In this document: in pieces, positions 34,462 to 42,860 of the stretch
Position numbering within the stretch: position 1 is the stretch's first letter
Layout of the letters: the number at the start of each line of letters is the position of its first letter
NCBI GenBank assembly: GCA_028291945.1
Contig: JAQGNH010000343.1
Span: forward strand, 55,287-119,286
Reading direction: 5' to 3'
From: Betaproteobacteria bacterium
GTDB lineage: Bacteria; Pseudomonadota; Gammaproteobacteria; Burkholderiales; SG8-41
DNA length: 64,000 bases
Translations under genes and position numbers: made by a program
Notes under the pieces: model-generated
Told to the model about the DNA's origin: nothing
The model's database searches: none
Seen by the model: only the letters and a program-made list of their open reading frames with translations

Positions 34462-36990
34462 TCAGGAAGCAGCCTTGCGCGCGCGTGCAGCGGTCTTCGT
34501 TTTAGCTGGCGTCTTAGCGGTCGCGCGGGGCGCGAACTCGAATCCCACCTTCCCATCGGAACCGCGAACGAGATAGGCTGAAAACGGCCGGCCCTTCTTC
34601 GATATGAAGCGGTGAAGCAAATCGGTCTTGCCTTCTGTCAGCAGTTTTTTCATCTGCTCAGGCTCGATCGGGCGCTGCAGTATGATCTTTCCGGATCTGA
34701 AGTCGCATGATCGCGGGTTGGCGACGGCGTTCTCGCAAATGTAGGCCATACCGTGGGCGTACACGGCGCCCGCGCATTTCGGGCATGGCCCCAGTTGCTC
34801 CTGCCCGGAGAAATCCACTGGCTCACCTTCGCCCTCGGCGTGTTGCTGCCCGAAATCGAACTCGATCTTGAAATCAGGCATAAGCTTGATTATTGCGGCG
34901 AAGGGCTTTCCAAGCCGGCTGCGGAAACCCTGCAGCGGACCAATCTGATGCTTCACAATCAATTCGTCGATTTCAGCCGGTTCGAACTGACGGCCTGACA
35001 GTATTCGCCATTGCGCGAAGTCGCAATTCTGACACTGGAACTTTTTGTAGTTCTCCTTGATGACACCGCCACACTTCGGACAAGGCGTTTTCAGAGTCGC
35101 ATAATTGCCGGGGACAGTGTCACTCTCGTGTGCTTTAGCGCGTTCCACGATGTGCCGGGTCATTTCCGCGATGCCCTGCATGAACTTGTCTCGGGACAGC
35201 TTTCCCTGTTCCATTTCCTTGAGCTTGTATTCCCAGTCGCCCGTGAGCTCAGGAGAGGTGAGCTCTGGTATCTCGAGACCGCGCAGTAGCGTCATCAGCG
35301 AAAACGCCTTGGGCGTGGGCTGCAACTCGCGCGCATTGCGTATCACGTACTCTTCCGCAATGAGCTTCTCGATGATTACTGCACGTGTAGCGGGTGTGCC
35401 GAGACCTCGCTCCTTCATCGCATCGCGCAACTCTTCGTCTTCAACGAGCTTGCCCGCGCCCTCCATCGCCGTAAGCAGGGTCGCTTCCGTGAAACGCGCT
35501 GGCGGCTTCGTCTGGGTCGCTACGACGTTTATTGCGAGCGTCTCAGCGGATTCACCTTGCACGACGGGTACGAGGGTGGCTTCATCATCTTCCTGTACTT
35601 CCTTGCCGTGGACTTCGAGCCAGCCCGCGAGCTTCAGCACTTTGCCATCACTCTTGAATGCTTCCCCGGCGACTCGTGTAATGCGCGACGTCACAAGGTA
35701 CTCGGCCGCGGGGTAGAACACCGAAAGGAAGCGGCGGACGACGAGATCGTACAGCTTTGTTTCAGCTTCGTTCAAATGCTTGGGCGTCAAAGCAGTAGGA
35801 ATGATTGCAAAGTGGTCCGATACTTTCGCGTTATTGAAGATTCTTTTGTTGGCACGCACCCACTGTTGCTTGAGTATCTTTCTTGCGTACGTTGCGTAGG
35901 GGTGTTCAACCGTCTTCGTCTTGCTTCCGCCGACCAGAGCCTCGAGCGTCTCCTTCACGGTGTCTAGGTAATCTTCGGGCAAGGCGCGCGAGTCTGTCCG
36001 CGGGTACGTCAACGCTTTGTGCTTCTCATACAGCGCCTGCGCAACGGACAGCGTCATCCGTGCTGAGAAGCCGAAACGACCATTGGCGGCACGTTGTAGA
36101 CTCGTGAGATCGAACAGCAACGGGGACAGCTGGGTCGATGGTTTGCTCTCTTCGGTGATTTCACCAGGCTTACCTTCGCAGCGAGAACGGATGTCGAGTG
36201 CGCGTTTCTCTTCCCATAGCCGCTCTGCGCGCAAGTCACTGAATTCATCGCCCTGCTCACGGGAAAAGTTCTCGTCGACCCAGCGACCTTGATATTCTCC
36301 GGCAGCCACGCCGAAGGTCCCATGCACTTCCCAATAGTTACGCGAAACGAACCGTTTGATTTTCTCTTCGCGTTCGACAAGGATCGTGAGCGTCGGGGTC
36401 TGCACCCGCCCCACCGGCGTCTTGTGAAAACCACCGCTTTTTGAATTGAACGCGGTCATTGCACGCGTGCCGTTGATGCCGACGAGCCAGTCCGATTCAG
36501 AACGGCATACCGCTGCATCGGCGAGCGGCAACAGCTCACTGTCCCCGCGCAACCGCTCGAAGCCGCTTCGTATGGCTGCGGGCGTCATCGACTGCAGCCA
36601 CAACCGCTCTATCGGCTTGTTCGTTTTGGCGTGGCGAGCGATGTACCGAAAGATGAGCTCGCCTTCGCGCCCGGCGTCACACGCATTGATGATGCTGTCG
36701 ATGTCCTTGCGTTTGATCAGCTTTGTAAGCAGCTTCAAACGGGCCTCGGTCTTCTCGATGGGCTTCAAATCAAAGTGCGGTGGTATCACGGGCAGATGTG
36801 CAAAAGACCATTTGCCGCGCTTGACCTCGTATTCCTCCGGCAACGTGAGCTCGAGCAGATGCCCAACCGCAGAAGAGATCGTGTATTCGTCATTTTCGTA
36901 ATAGTCGTCTTGACGCTTGAAATTGCCTAGCGCTCGCGCGATATCACCGGCCACTGAAGGCTTTTCGGCAATGATGAGTTTCTTTCCCAT
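34462..36990 (-). CDS. topB: DNA topoisomerase III
   Basis: TopB is a type IA topoisomerase that decatenates single-stranded crossings. The 842-residue protein starts GKKLIIAEKPSVAGDIARALG (Toprim with Glu9), has the acidic DAGREGELI at about 105-113, and the active-site tyrosine at about 329 in ALTYPRTDSR. After the core come four-cysteine units: CPKCGG with CQNCDF, and CPKCAG with a more spaced second pair, then a basic Ala/Lys tail. Such C-terminal zinc units are seen in longer proteobacterial TopB and make it well above the E. coli length. It is transcribed alone towards gyrB. Confidence 0.95.
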   Translation of the reverse strand: MGKKLIIAEKPSVAGDIARALGNFKRQDDYYENDEYTISSAVGHLLELTLPEEYEVKRGKWSFAHLPVIPPHFDLKPIEKTEARLKLLTKLIKRKDIDSIINACDAGREGELIFRYIARHAKTNKPIERLWLQSMTPAAIRSGFERLRGDSELLPLADAAVCRSESDWLVGINGTRAMTAFNSKSGGFHKTPVGRVQTPTLTILVEREEKIKRFVSRNYWEVHGTFGVAAGEYQGRWVDENFSREQGDEFSDLRAERLWEEKRALDIRSRCEGKPGEITEESKPSTQLSPLLFDLTSLQRAANGRFGFSARMTLSVAQALYEKHKALTYPRTDSRALPEDYLDTVKETLEALVGGSKTKTVEHPYATYARKILKQQWVRANKRIFNNAKVSDHFAIIPTALTPKHLNEAETKLYDLVVRRFLSVFYPAAEYLVTSRITRVAGEAFKSDGKVLKLAGWLEVHGKEVQEDDEATLVPVVQGESAETLAINVVATQTKPPARFTEATLLTAMEGAGKLVEDEELRDAMKERGLGTPATRAVIIEKLIAEEYVIRNARELQPTPKAFSLMTLLRGLEIPELTSPELTGDWEYKLKEMEQGKLSRDKFMQGIAEMTRHIVERAKAHESDTVPGNYATLKTPCPKCGGVIKENYKKFQCQNCDFAQWRILSGRQFEPAEIDELIVKHQIGPLQGFRSRLGKPFAAIIKLMPDFKIEFDFGQQHAEGEGEPVDFSGQEQLGPCPKCAGAVYAHGMAYICENAVANPRSCDFRSGKIILQRPIEPEQMKKLLTEGKTDLLHRFISKKGRPFSAYLVRGSDGKVGFEFAPRATAKTPAKTKTAARARKAAS

Positions 36991-37084
36991 GGGGGCGCCT
37001 GGAGGTTAGCAGCGGTCGAAAGATCCGCACGCTGCGAAGCAAACACGTGGCGTGAGGTCGGTCAAAAAGAGCGCAAGATGATAA

Positions 37085-37118
37085 GAACAAACCGGCCCGG
37101 AGTGCAAGCGACCGGTTT
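37085..37118 (-). terminator. Possible terminator after dprA
   Basis: On the minus strand AAACCGG (complement of 37112-37118) pairs with CCGGTTT (complement of 37089-37095) across a 16-base loop, and the next bases are GTTCTTAT. The T content is modest, so it is a plausible but weak terminator for the LysM-dprA unit. The rest of the 183-base dprA-topB gap shows nothing. Confidence 0.45.
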
Positions 37119-37173
37119 CGAAACAACGTAAGCTGCGCTAAAACACGATTTGCGAGGCAGCAACGCGCGTACC

Positions 37174-38253
37174 TTAACGTACTCGTTGGTAGCGGCCGCC
37201 GGGGAGTGCTTCTACGCGACCTTCGATTTCCCATTCCGTCAGCAACGCAGAGATCTTATCTGTGCCCATTCCAATGCGTGCGCTTAGCGTGTCGATATCG
37301 CACGGTTCGAAGCCGAGCGCGTCGAGCACGCGGTCAGTAGCGACGTCCGAATCGCCCGCCTGAGACAGCGCACGGCTCACCGGCAGCCGCAAGTCCTCCA
37401 GTATGTCTTCGGCGGTTTCGGCGAGCTTTGCACCTTGCTTGATGAGACTATGACAGCCCTTGGCGAGCGGCGAATGTATGGAGCCCGGAATTGCAAACAC
37501 GTCTTTGCCTTGCTCATTAGCCATGCGGGCAGTAATGAGAGAACCGCTGGAGATGGCCGCTTCAACGACCAGACATCCGCGCGCGAGACCGCTAATCAAT
37601 CGATTGCGACGCGGGAAGTTTGCAGCGGCCGGTGGCGTGCCAAGTGCAAATTCGGAAATAATGCAGCCGTGTTGCGCCAGTTCGTGGGCAAGTTCTCGGT
37701 TGCGCGCGGGGTACACAATGTCCAGACCGGTACCGATAACGCCTATGCTGCTCGATGCGCCCGCGAGTCCGCCGCGGTGAGCTGCTGCGTCGATTCCGAG
37801 AGCGAGGCCGCTGACGATGGTGAGCCCCGCATCAGACAGCACGCGCGCGAATGATTCAGCATGCGCGAGTCCCTGCTGTGTCGCATTGCGGCTCCCCACC
37901 ACCGCAAATGACGCGTGATTCAGAAGCTCGACGCGCCCTTTGCAGTAGATCACCGGCGGCGGATCGGCGATTTGCAGCAGAGCCTGGGGATAATTCGAAT
38001 CGGCGAGCGTCACGATGTGGTTCGCGGCATCATCGAGCCACATACCAATTGCCCGCATGCGTTCCTCTGGAACAGGGGCGCACACCGCTGCAGCGACCTG
38101 TCGTGGAACGATCCGGGCGAGGTCGGCCGCGCTCGCGGCAAGAATTTGTTGAGGACCGCCCAGCGCGACCAGCAAGCGTCTGAAATGTTCGTCACTAAAG
38201 CCATGGGCAAGACTCAATCTGACCCAGGCTTCCAGCTCCGTATCAAGGTCCAC
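37174..38253 (-). CDS. dprA: DNA processing protein DprA (Smf)
   Basis: DprA loads RecA on incoming single-stranded DNA during natural transformation. The 359-residue protein has an N-terminal SAM-like helical region, the Rossmann-like core with VVGSRNATQQGLAHAESFAR, TIVSGLALGIDAAAHRG, GTGLDIVYPARNRELA and AIPGSIHSPLAKGCHSLI, and a C-terminal winged-helix (DLDTLSARIG-like, here DIDTLSARIGMGTDKI). The start is GTG 38253. It follows the LysM gene after 52 bases, which contain a perfect 10-pair hairpin. dprA is widespread in non-competent bacteria too, so competence is not proven. Confidence 0.95.
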   Translation of the reverse strand: MDLDTELEAWVRLSLAHGFSDEHFRRLLVALGGPQQILAASAADLARIVPRQVAAAVCAPVPEERMRAIGMWLDDAANHIVTLADSNYPQALLQIADPPPVIYCKGRVELLNHASFAVVGSRNATQQGLAHAESFARVLSDAGLTIVSGLALGIDAAAHRGGLAGASSSIGVIGTGLDIVYPARNRELAHELAQHGCIISEFALGTPPAAANFPRRNRLISGLARGCLVVEAAISSGSLITARMANEQGKDVFAIPGSIHSPLAKGCHSLIKQGAKLAETAEDILEDLRLPVSRALSQAGDSDVATDRVLDALGFEPCDIDTLSARIGMGTDKISALLTEWEIEGRVEALPGGRYQRVR

Positions 38254-38267
38254 ACAAGACCTTCAAG

Positions 38268-38293
38268 TCACTGCGCGCCTCACCGCGCAGTGA
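38268..38293. repeat. Perfect 10-bp hairpin between LysM gene and dprA
   Basis: TCACTGCGCG, loop CCTCAC, CGCGCAGTGA. It fills most of the 52-base gap between the LysM stop and the dprA start. There is no T-run on either strand, so partial termination, RNA stabilisation or a protein site are all possible. Confidence 0.6.
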
Positions 38294-38305
38294 GGACGCA
38301 CAGGG

Positions 38306-39448
38306 TTAAGGGTTCGAAATGATGTCTGAAACCCCGACCGGCCGCGACGCCTGCATAACAAGCGCATAAGATGCCCGCTCGAACGTGCGAAAGACCATGA
38401 CCAGCCCGTAACGCTCACTCGGAAGTTTCGCGAAATCGCTCGCACGAATTGGCGCGGGACGCTTGAACAACGGAGCGTCGCGGCCGGTAATCTCGGCGGG
38501 ATAGTAAGGGATGCGTCCATCATTTCCTGTCGGGCCCTGACGCCCAAAGAGAGGCTGCGTGCGTTGATCATAACGCGTGCTCTTCTGGTCGCGATATAGC
38601 GCGAGCACATGACCGACTTCGAGGCCGTCCCGCCTCCCTTTTGAGAGTGCGACGATTGCCAGCGGACCGCTTTCCGACAAACCACCATACGTCGAAATGA
38701 TGCGTCCTGCCACAGGTGTTTGCGGCGAGTGCGGGACGTACGCAAATACAGGAGCCTCATCTCCTACCGGCAGCAGCTTGTCGCCACGCAACACTTCTTG
38801 CACCGCGCTGGTGATCTGAATGGTAGCAATATCGCCCGATTTTACGAGCGCTGCTTCTCCGGCGTAGACCGCAATATACCCAAGTATCTGGTTCGACTCC
38901 GGATCAACGAGCGGGTCCCCGCGCCGATAGATCTGCCAACGTGTGTCCTTCTTGTCCACGCCTTGAGCGTACGCCAGGCTGCCACTGCCAAGGACGACGC
39001 GATCCTCTTCGGTGGCGATGATCTGAGGTGCTTTGTCGAGCTCGTTGGCTGTAACGACCAAGGGCTTCGAAAGGAAGGGTTCAATGGCGGAAGTCGGTAT
39101 CGTGTGGATCGCTTCGGCTTCACGCGCTTCGCTGCGAACGCGCGGACCAAGACGCGTCGCGCTCGCGTCCACCCGTAATGCGACCTCTCCGCTACTCGAC
39201 CGTTCCAGGACGACCACTTCGCCGGGGTAGATACGGTGGGGATTTCGAAGCTGAGCCTGGTTCATTTTCCAGAGCTCGGGCCAGCGCCAGGGATCTTTGA
39301 GGAACCGCGTGGATATACCCCACAAAGTGTCTCCGGGCGCGACTACGTGCCGGTCCGGCGCGTCAGGTTGCAAGTCGCTGGTTGTCGCTGCGGTTGCTGA
39401 AACTGAAAAAGACAGCAGCAAAATCAGCGATATAATTGCTTTTTTCAT
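38306..39448 (-). CDS. LysM-domain exported protein
   Basis: A 380-residue exported protein from ATG 39448 (MKKAIISLILLLSFSVSATA, a clear signal peptide, preceded by GGGGTG); nine more upstream codons are open but would disrupt it. Residues from about 34 to 82 form a LysM domain (HVVAPGDTLWGISTRFLKDPWRWPELW, ending in HRIYPGEVVVL), a peptidoglycan-binding fold. The remainder is an uncharacterised beta-rich region repeated in LysM proteins next to dprA across betaproteobacteria. It is probably a periplasmic wall-associated protein; its exact job is unknown. It is divergent from def, with 114 bases between them. Confidence 0.88.
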   Translation of the reverse strand: MKKAIISLILLLSFSVSATAATTSDLQPDAPDRHVVAPGDTLWGISTRFLKDPWRWPELWKMNQAQLRNPHRIYPGEVVVLERSSSGEVALRVDASATRLGPRVRSEAREAEAIHTIPTSAIEPFLSKPLVVTANELDKAPQIIATEEDRVVLGSGSLAYAQGVDKKDTRWQIYRRGDPLVDPESNQILGYIAVYAGEAALVKSGDIATIQITSAVQEVLRGDKLLPVGDEAPVFAYVPHSPQTPVAGRIISTYGGLSESGPLAIVALSKGRRDGLEVGHVLALYRDQKSTRYDQRTQPLFGRQGPTGNDGRIPYYPAEITGRDAPLFKRPAPIRASDFAKLPSERYGLVMVFRTFERASYALVMQASRPVGVSDIISNP

Positions 39449-39543
39449 CGCACACCCCAATTTTAGGCTCAACACGCGGCCTCACCGATTTGGAAGGGAC
39501 CGCCACATCTTACGTATTGGTTTAAATTCTGCATGTAGCTGCT

Positions 39544-39549
39544 TATAGT
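39544..39549 (+). promoter_or_regulatory. Possible -10 element for def-fmt-rsmB
   Basis: TATAGT lies 13 bases before the def ATG, with TTTAAA 17 bases upstream as a weak -35. If used, the leader would be only about 7 bases. Confidence 0.3.
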
Positions 39550-39562
39550 GGCAAGCTTTTTT

Positions 39563-40063
39563 ATGGCGTTATTACCCATCTTGCACTATCCCGATCCACG
39601 TTTGCATAAAGTTGCGACACCGGTGGTCGTTGTAGACGACCGGATTCGCAAATTAGTCACGGACATGGCCGAAACGATGTATGCCGCACCGGGGATTGGC
39701 CTCGCTGCGACGCAGGTCGACGTACATGAGCGGGTTCTCGTCATAGATATCTCCGAGGCGCGCGATCAACTGCAGGCGTTCATCAATCCCGAGATCGTGG
39801 AATCGAGCGGCGAAGCTGAGACCGAAGAAGGCTGCCTCTCCGTCCCCGGTTTTTTCGACAAAGTGCGGCGCGCCGAGCGCATCAAGGTGCACGCCGTCAA
39901 CACGGCGGGCGAATCCTTTACCCTCGAAACGGAGGGCCTCCTCGCTGTATGTATACAGCACGAGATCGATCATCTCGAGGGCAAAGTTTTCGTCGAGTAC
40001 CTTTCACGACTTAAGCAGCAGCGCATCGCGGCCAAGCTCAAAAAACAGCGCACGGCAATGTAG
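39563..40063 (+). CDS. def: Peptide deformylase
   Basis: Def removes the formyl group from new polypeptides. The three metal-site motifs are present: [19 protein letters not shown] (ligand cysteine) and [12 protein letters not shown] (two ligand histidines and the catalytic glutamate). I start at ATG 39563 ([18 protein letters not shown]), as in relatives. A GTG five codons upstream overlaps the candidate -10 and has no ribosome binding site. The product is 166 residues. It leads the def-fmt-rsmB operon, 40 bases before fmt. Confidence 0.96.
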   Translation: MALLPILHYPDPRLHKVATPVVVVDDRIRKLVTDMAETMYAAPGIGLAATQVDVHERVLVIDISEARDQLQAFINPEIVESSGEAETEEGCLSVPGFFDKVRRAERIKVHAVNTAGESFTLETEGLLAVCIQHEIDHLEGKVFVEYLSRLKQQRIAAKLKKQRTAM

Positions 40064-40103
40064 GGTCAGATCCGCTGCCAGCCGGCCGCGCGGACCCGCA
40101 TTT

Positions 40104-41024
40104 ATGAAGATAATTTTTGCTGGAACTCCCACGTTCGCGAGTGTCGCGCTCGACGCGGTCCACCGCGCGGGCCACGAGATCGCGCTCGTGCTCACGCAGC
40201 CGGACCGCCCTGCCGGACGCGGGCTTCAGCACCTGCCTTCTGCGGTGAAACGGCTGGCGCTCGACCTGCATCTCACGATCGCGCAGCCGAGCTCGCTCAA
40301 AACGCCGGATATTTCGGCGTCGCTGCGCGACATCGGCGCAGATGTCATGGTCGTCGCGGCCTACGGTTTGATAGTGCCTGCCGATGTACTGGCAGTGCCT
40401 CAACTCGGTGGCGTCAATATTCATGCGTCGCTGCTGCCGCGCTGGCGCGGTGCCGCGCCCATTCAACGCGCCCTACTCGCCGGGGACGCACAGACCGGAA
40501 TCAGCATTATGCAGATGGAGGCGGGTCTAGATACCGGTCCGGTGCTGCTTCAGGAAGCGGTCACGATTGCTTCAGACGATACGGCACAGAAGCTTCATGA
40601 TCGACTCGCAGCGCTCGGTGCGCGGCTGATCGTGCGCGCGCTCGACCAGTCATTCGTTGCAAAACCGCAGGATGGATCAAAAGCCACCTATGCCGCCAAG
40701 ATCGATAAGCGAGAAGCCCGCATCGAATGGAGCGAAAACGCGGAGACGATAGAACGAAAGGTGCGCGCATTCGACCCGCTTCCAGGGGCGGCTACCCTAT
40801 TCGATGGCGCAGTACTAAAGATATGGCGCGCAGACACGGCCCCCGCTGTAGATGCTCCACCAGGCACGATTCATGAGGCCTCCAGCGACGGGATCACAGT
40901 CGCCTGTGGTTTTGGTGGCGCGCTGAAAGTGCTCGAGTTGCAACGGGCAGGCGGCAAACGTCTGCCTGCGTCAGCTTTTCTTGCCGGCAATCCAGTCCAA
41001 CCCGGCAAGAGGCTCGGCACTTGA
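40104..41024 (+). CDS. fmt: Methionyl-tRNA formyltransferase
   Basis: Fmt formylates initiator Met-tRNA using 10-formyltetrahydrofolate. The 306-residue protein opens MKIIFAGTPTFASVALDAV and contains VTQPDRPAGRG-like LTQPDRPAGRGLQ, the catalytic NIHASLLPRWRGAAPIQRA and GISIMQMEAGLDTGPVL. The C-terminal OB-like tRNA-binding domain reaches the end. Its stop TGA shares one base with the rsmB ATG (TGATG), so translation is coupled. Confidence 0.97.
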   Translation: MKIIFAGTPTFASVALDAVHRAGHEIALVLTQPDRPAGRGLQHLPSAVKRLALDLHLTIAQPSSLKTPDISASLRDIGADVMVVAAYGLIVPADVLAVPQLGGVNIHASLLPRWRGAAPIQRALLAGDAQTGISIMQMEAGLDTGPVLLQEAVTIASDDTAQKLHDRLAALGARLIVRALDQSFVAKPQDGSKATYAAKIDKREARIEWSENAETIERKVRAFDPLPGAATLFDGAVLKIWRADTAPAVDAPPGTIHEASSDGITVACGFGGALKVLELQRAGGKRLPASAFLAGNPVQPGKRLGT

Positions 41025-42307
41025 TGTTTGAGGTGCAGCGCCTCGGTTCCGATATCGTTGGCGGGGTGATGGGCGGCCGGAGCCTGGATTCGACGCTCCA
41101 AGCCGCGTCGCTTCGCCATCCCGCGCTCAGCGTCCAGGATCGCGCCGTCCTGCAGGATATCAGTTACGGCACGTTGCGGTTTCTAGGTCAGCTCGATGCG
41201 ATTCTGGATCAATTGCTGCAGCGACCGCTCAAAGACGACGACGTGCGTCAATTGCTCAGGGTCGCGCTCTATCAGCTCGCACACACGCGAGCGGCGCCTC
41301 ATGCAGTCGTAGACCACGCGGTACGCACATGCCTAGCGCTCCGCAAGCCGGCGGCTAAGGGCCTGGTTAACGCGGTTTTACGTAACTTCCTGCGCCAGCG
41401 CGAAGTATTGCTTGCTGCCGCGAGGCGCACTGAAGCCGGACGCTACTCGCACCCTCAGTGGTGGATAGACAAGCTGCGCGTGCAATACCCCGAGCGGTAC
41501 CGGGACATCCTGGAGAACGCAAACCTTCATCCCCCGCTGACGCTACGTGTGAACCGGCGGCATAGTACAGTCGACGATTACATGAAGCGACTGGCGACGG
41601 CTGGAATGAACGCACAGGCACTGGGTGGCGCCGCGCTGATGCTGGAGCGCCCCGTAGCGGTGGCCCAAATACCCGGGTTCGCCGACGGTGACGTCTCGGT
41701 ACAGGACGCCGCGGCTCAACAAGCCGCATCGTACCTCGATTTGCAGCGAGGTCAACGCGTGCTCGATGCGTGTGCAGCCCCCGGCGGAAAGACTGCGCAC
41801 ATACTCGAATGCGAGGACGTCGAACTCTTCGCGGTAGACCAGGACCCCAAGCGTCTGGAGCGTGTGCGATCGAACCTGAACCGGCTTCGTTTGAATGCAA
41901 ACGCGATATGCGGCGACGCGGCCGACCCGCGTGCCTGGTGGGATGGCAAACCGTATGCGCGCATACTCGCTGATGTTCCCTGCTCTGCATCGGGTGTCGT
42001 TCGGCGCCATCCGGACATCAAGTGGCTGAGACGTCCGGACGACGTCGCGCGCTTTGTTGCGCGTGAGTGCGACATTCTGGAAGCTCTTTGGCAGTTGCTC
42101 GGCAGTGATGGTAAATTGCTCTACGTGACCTGCTCGCTGTTTGTCGAGGAGAACAATGACCAGATAGAGCGGTTCCTCGAGCGCCATCACGATGCGCGAC
42201 GCCTGCCTCTGCCCGGGCCGCATACGAACGCACAGCGGCTCGCGGGCCAGATTCTTCCGGACGAAACGCATGACGGCTTCTTCTACGCGCTGCTGCAGAA
42301 GTCTTGA
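41024..42307 (+). CDS. rsmB: 16S rRNA (cytosine967-C5)-methyltransferase
   Basis: RsmB (Sun/Fmu) methylates C967 of 16S rRNA. The N-terminal NusB-like domain contains DDVRQLLRVALYQLAHTRAAPHAVV. The catalytic domain has LDACAAPGGKTAHILE for SAM binding, and both catalytic cysteine motifs: DVPCSASGVVRRHPD and YVTCSLFVEENN. ATG 41024 overlaps the fmt stop by one base; a TTG one codon earlier is also open. With 427 residues it is full length. The DUF4390 gene starts inside its last codons. Confidence 0.96.
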   Translation: MFEVQRLGSDIVGGVMGGRSLDSTLQAASLRHPALSVQDRAVLQDISYGTLRFLGQLDAILDQLLQRPLKDDDVRQLLRVALYQLAHTRAAPHAVVDHAVRTCLALRKPAAKGLVNAVLRNFLRQREVLLAAARRTEAGRYSHPQWWIDKLRVQYPERYRDILENANLHPPLTLRVNRRHSTVDDYMKRLATAGMNAQALGGAALMLERPVAVAQIPGFADGDVSVQDAAAQQAASYLDLQRGQRVLDACAAPGGKTAHILECEDVELFAVDQDPKRLERVRSNLNRLRLNANAICGDAADPRAWWDGKPYARILADVPCSASGVVRRHPDIKWLRRPDDVARFVARECDILEALWQLLGSDGKLLYVTCSLFVEENNDQIERFLERHHDARRLPLPGPHTNAQRLAGQILPDETHDGFFYALLQKS

Positions 42308-42860
42308 CTGGCTCGGCGCGCTCGTCGCGCTGTGGCTCGCCGCCGCTGGGTTTGCGGTGCAGGCGCAAGGCATCGAAGTCAGAAAGGCGTCGTTTACTGC
42401 GGGCGAGGATTACTACGTACTCGAGGCGCAGTTCGATGTCGCGCTCACGCACACGCTCGAAGAAGTTCTGAACAAGGGCGTACCGCTGTATTTCGCGCTC
42501 GAATTCGAGCTTATTCGCCCGCGGTGGTACTGGTTCAATGAGCGCGTCATACATTTCAATCAGCAGTTCCGCCTCGCATACAACGCGCTCACGCGACAGT
42601 ACCGGCTAGGGGTCGGCAATCTTCACCAGAGCTTCGGTTCCCTCGATGAAGCGCTGGAGGTGATGACCCGGGTGCGGCGCCGTGAGGAGATCGAGCCCGG
42701 TACGATACGCCGGGAAACATACACTGCGGGGATCCGCATGCGGCTCGATACGTCCCAGCTCCCGAAGCCGTTCCAGTTGAATGCTCTCGGCTCGCGGGAG
42801 TGGTACATCGGCTCCGACTGGTTTCGCTGGACAGTGACGCCGCGCGACATTCAGCAATGA
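42270..42860 (+). CDS. DUF4390 exported protein
   Basis: A 196-residue protein from ATG 42270, overlapping rsmB by 38 bases. A hydrophobic segment (LGALVALWLAAAGFAVQAQG) near the N-terminus is a likely signal peptide. The mature part matches the DUF4390 family found just before ntrY in betaproteobacteria, with HTLEEVLNKGVPLYFALEFEL and RPRWYWFNERV. Function is unknown; conserved position suggests a link to the NtrY-NtrX signalling pair, possibly as a periplasmic partner of the kinase. It overlaps ntrY by 4 bases (ATGA). Confidence 0.85.
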   Translation: MTASSTRCCRSLDWLGALVALWLAAAGFAVQAQGIEVRKASFTAGEDYYVLEAQFDVALTHTLEEVLNKGVPLYFALEFELIRPRWYWFNERVIHFNQQFRLAYNALTRQYRLGVGNLHQSFGSLDEALEVMTRVRRREEIEPGTIRRETYTAGIRMRLDTSQLPKPFQLNALGSREWYIGSDWFRWTVTPRDIQQ

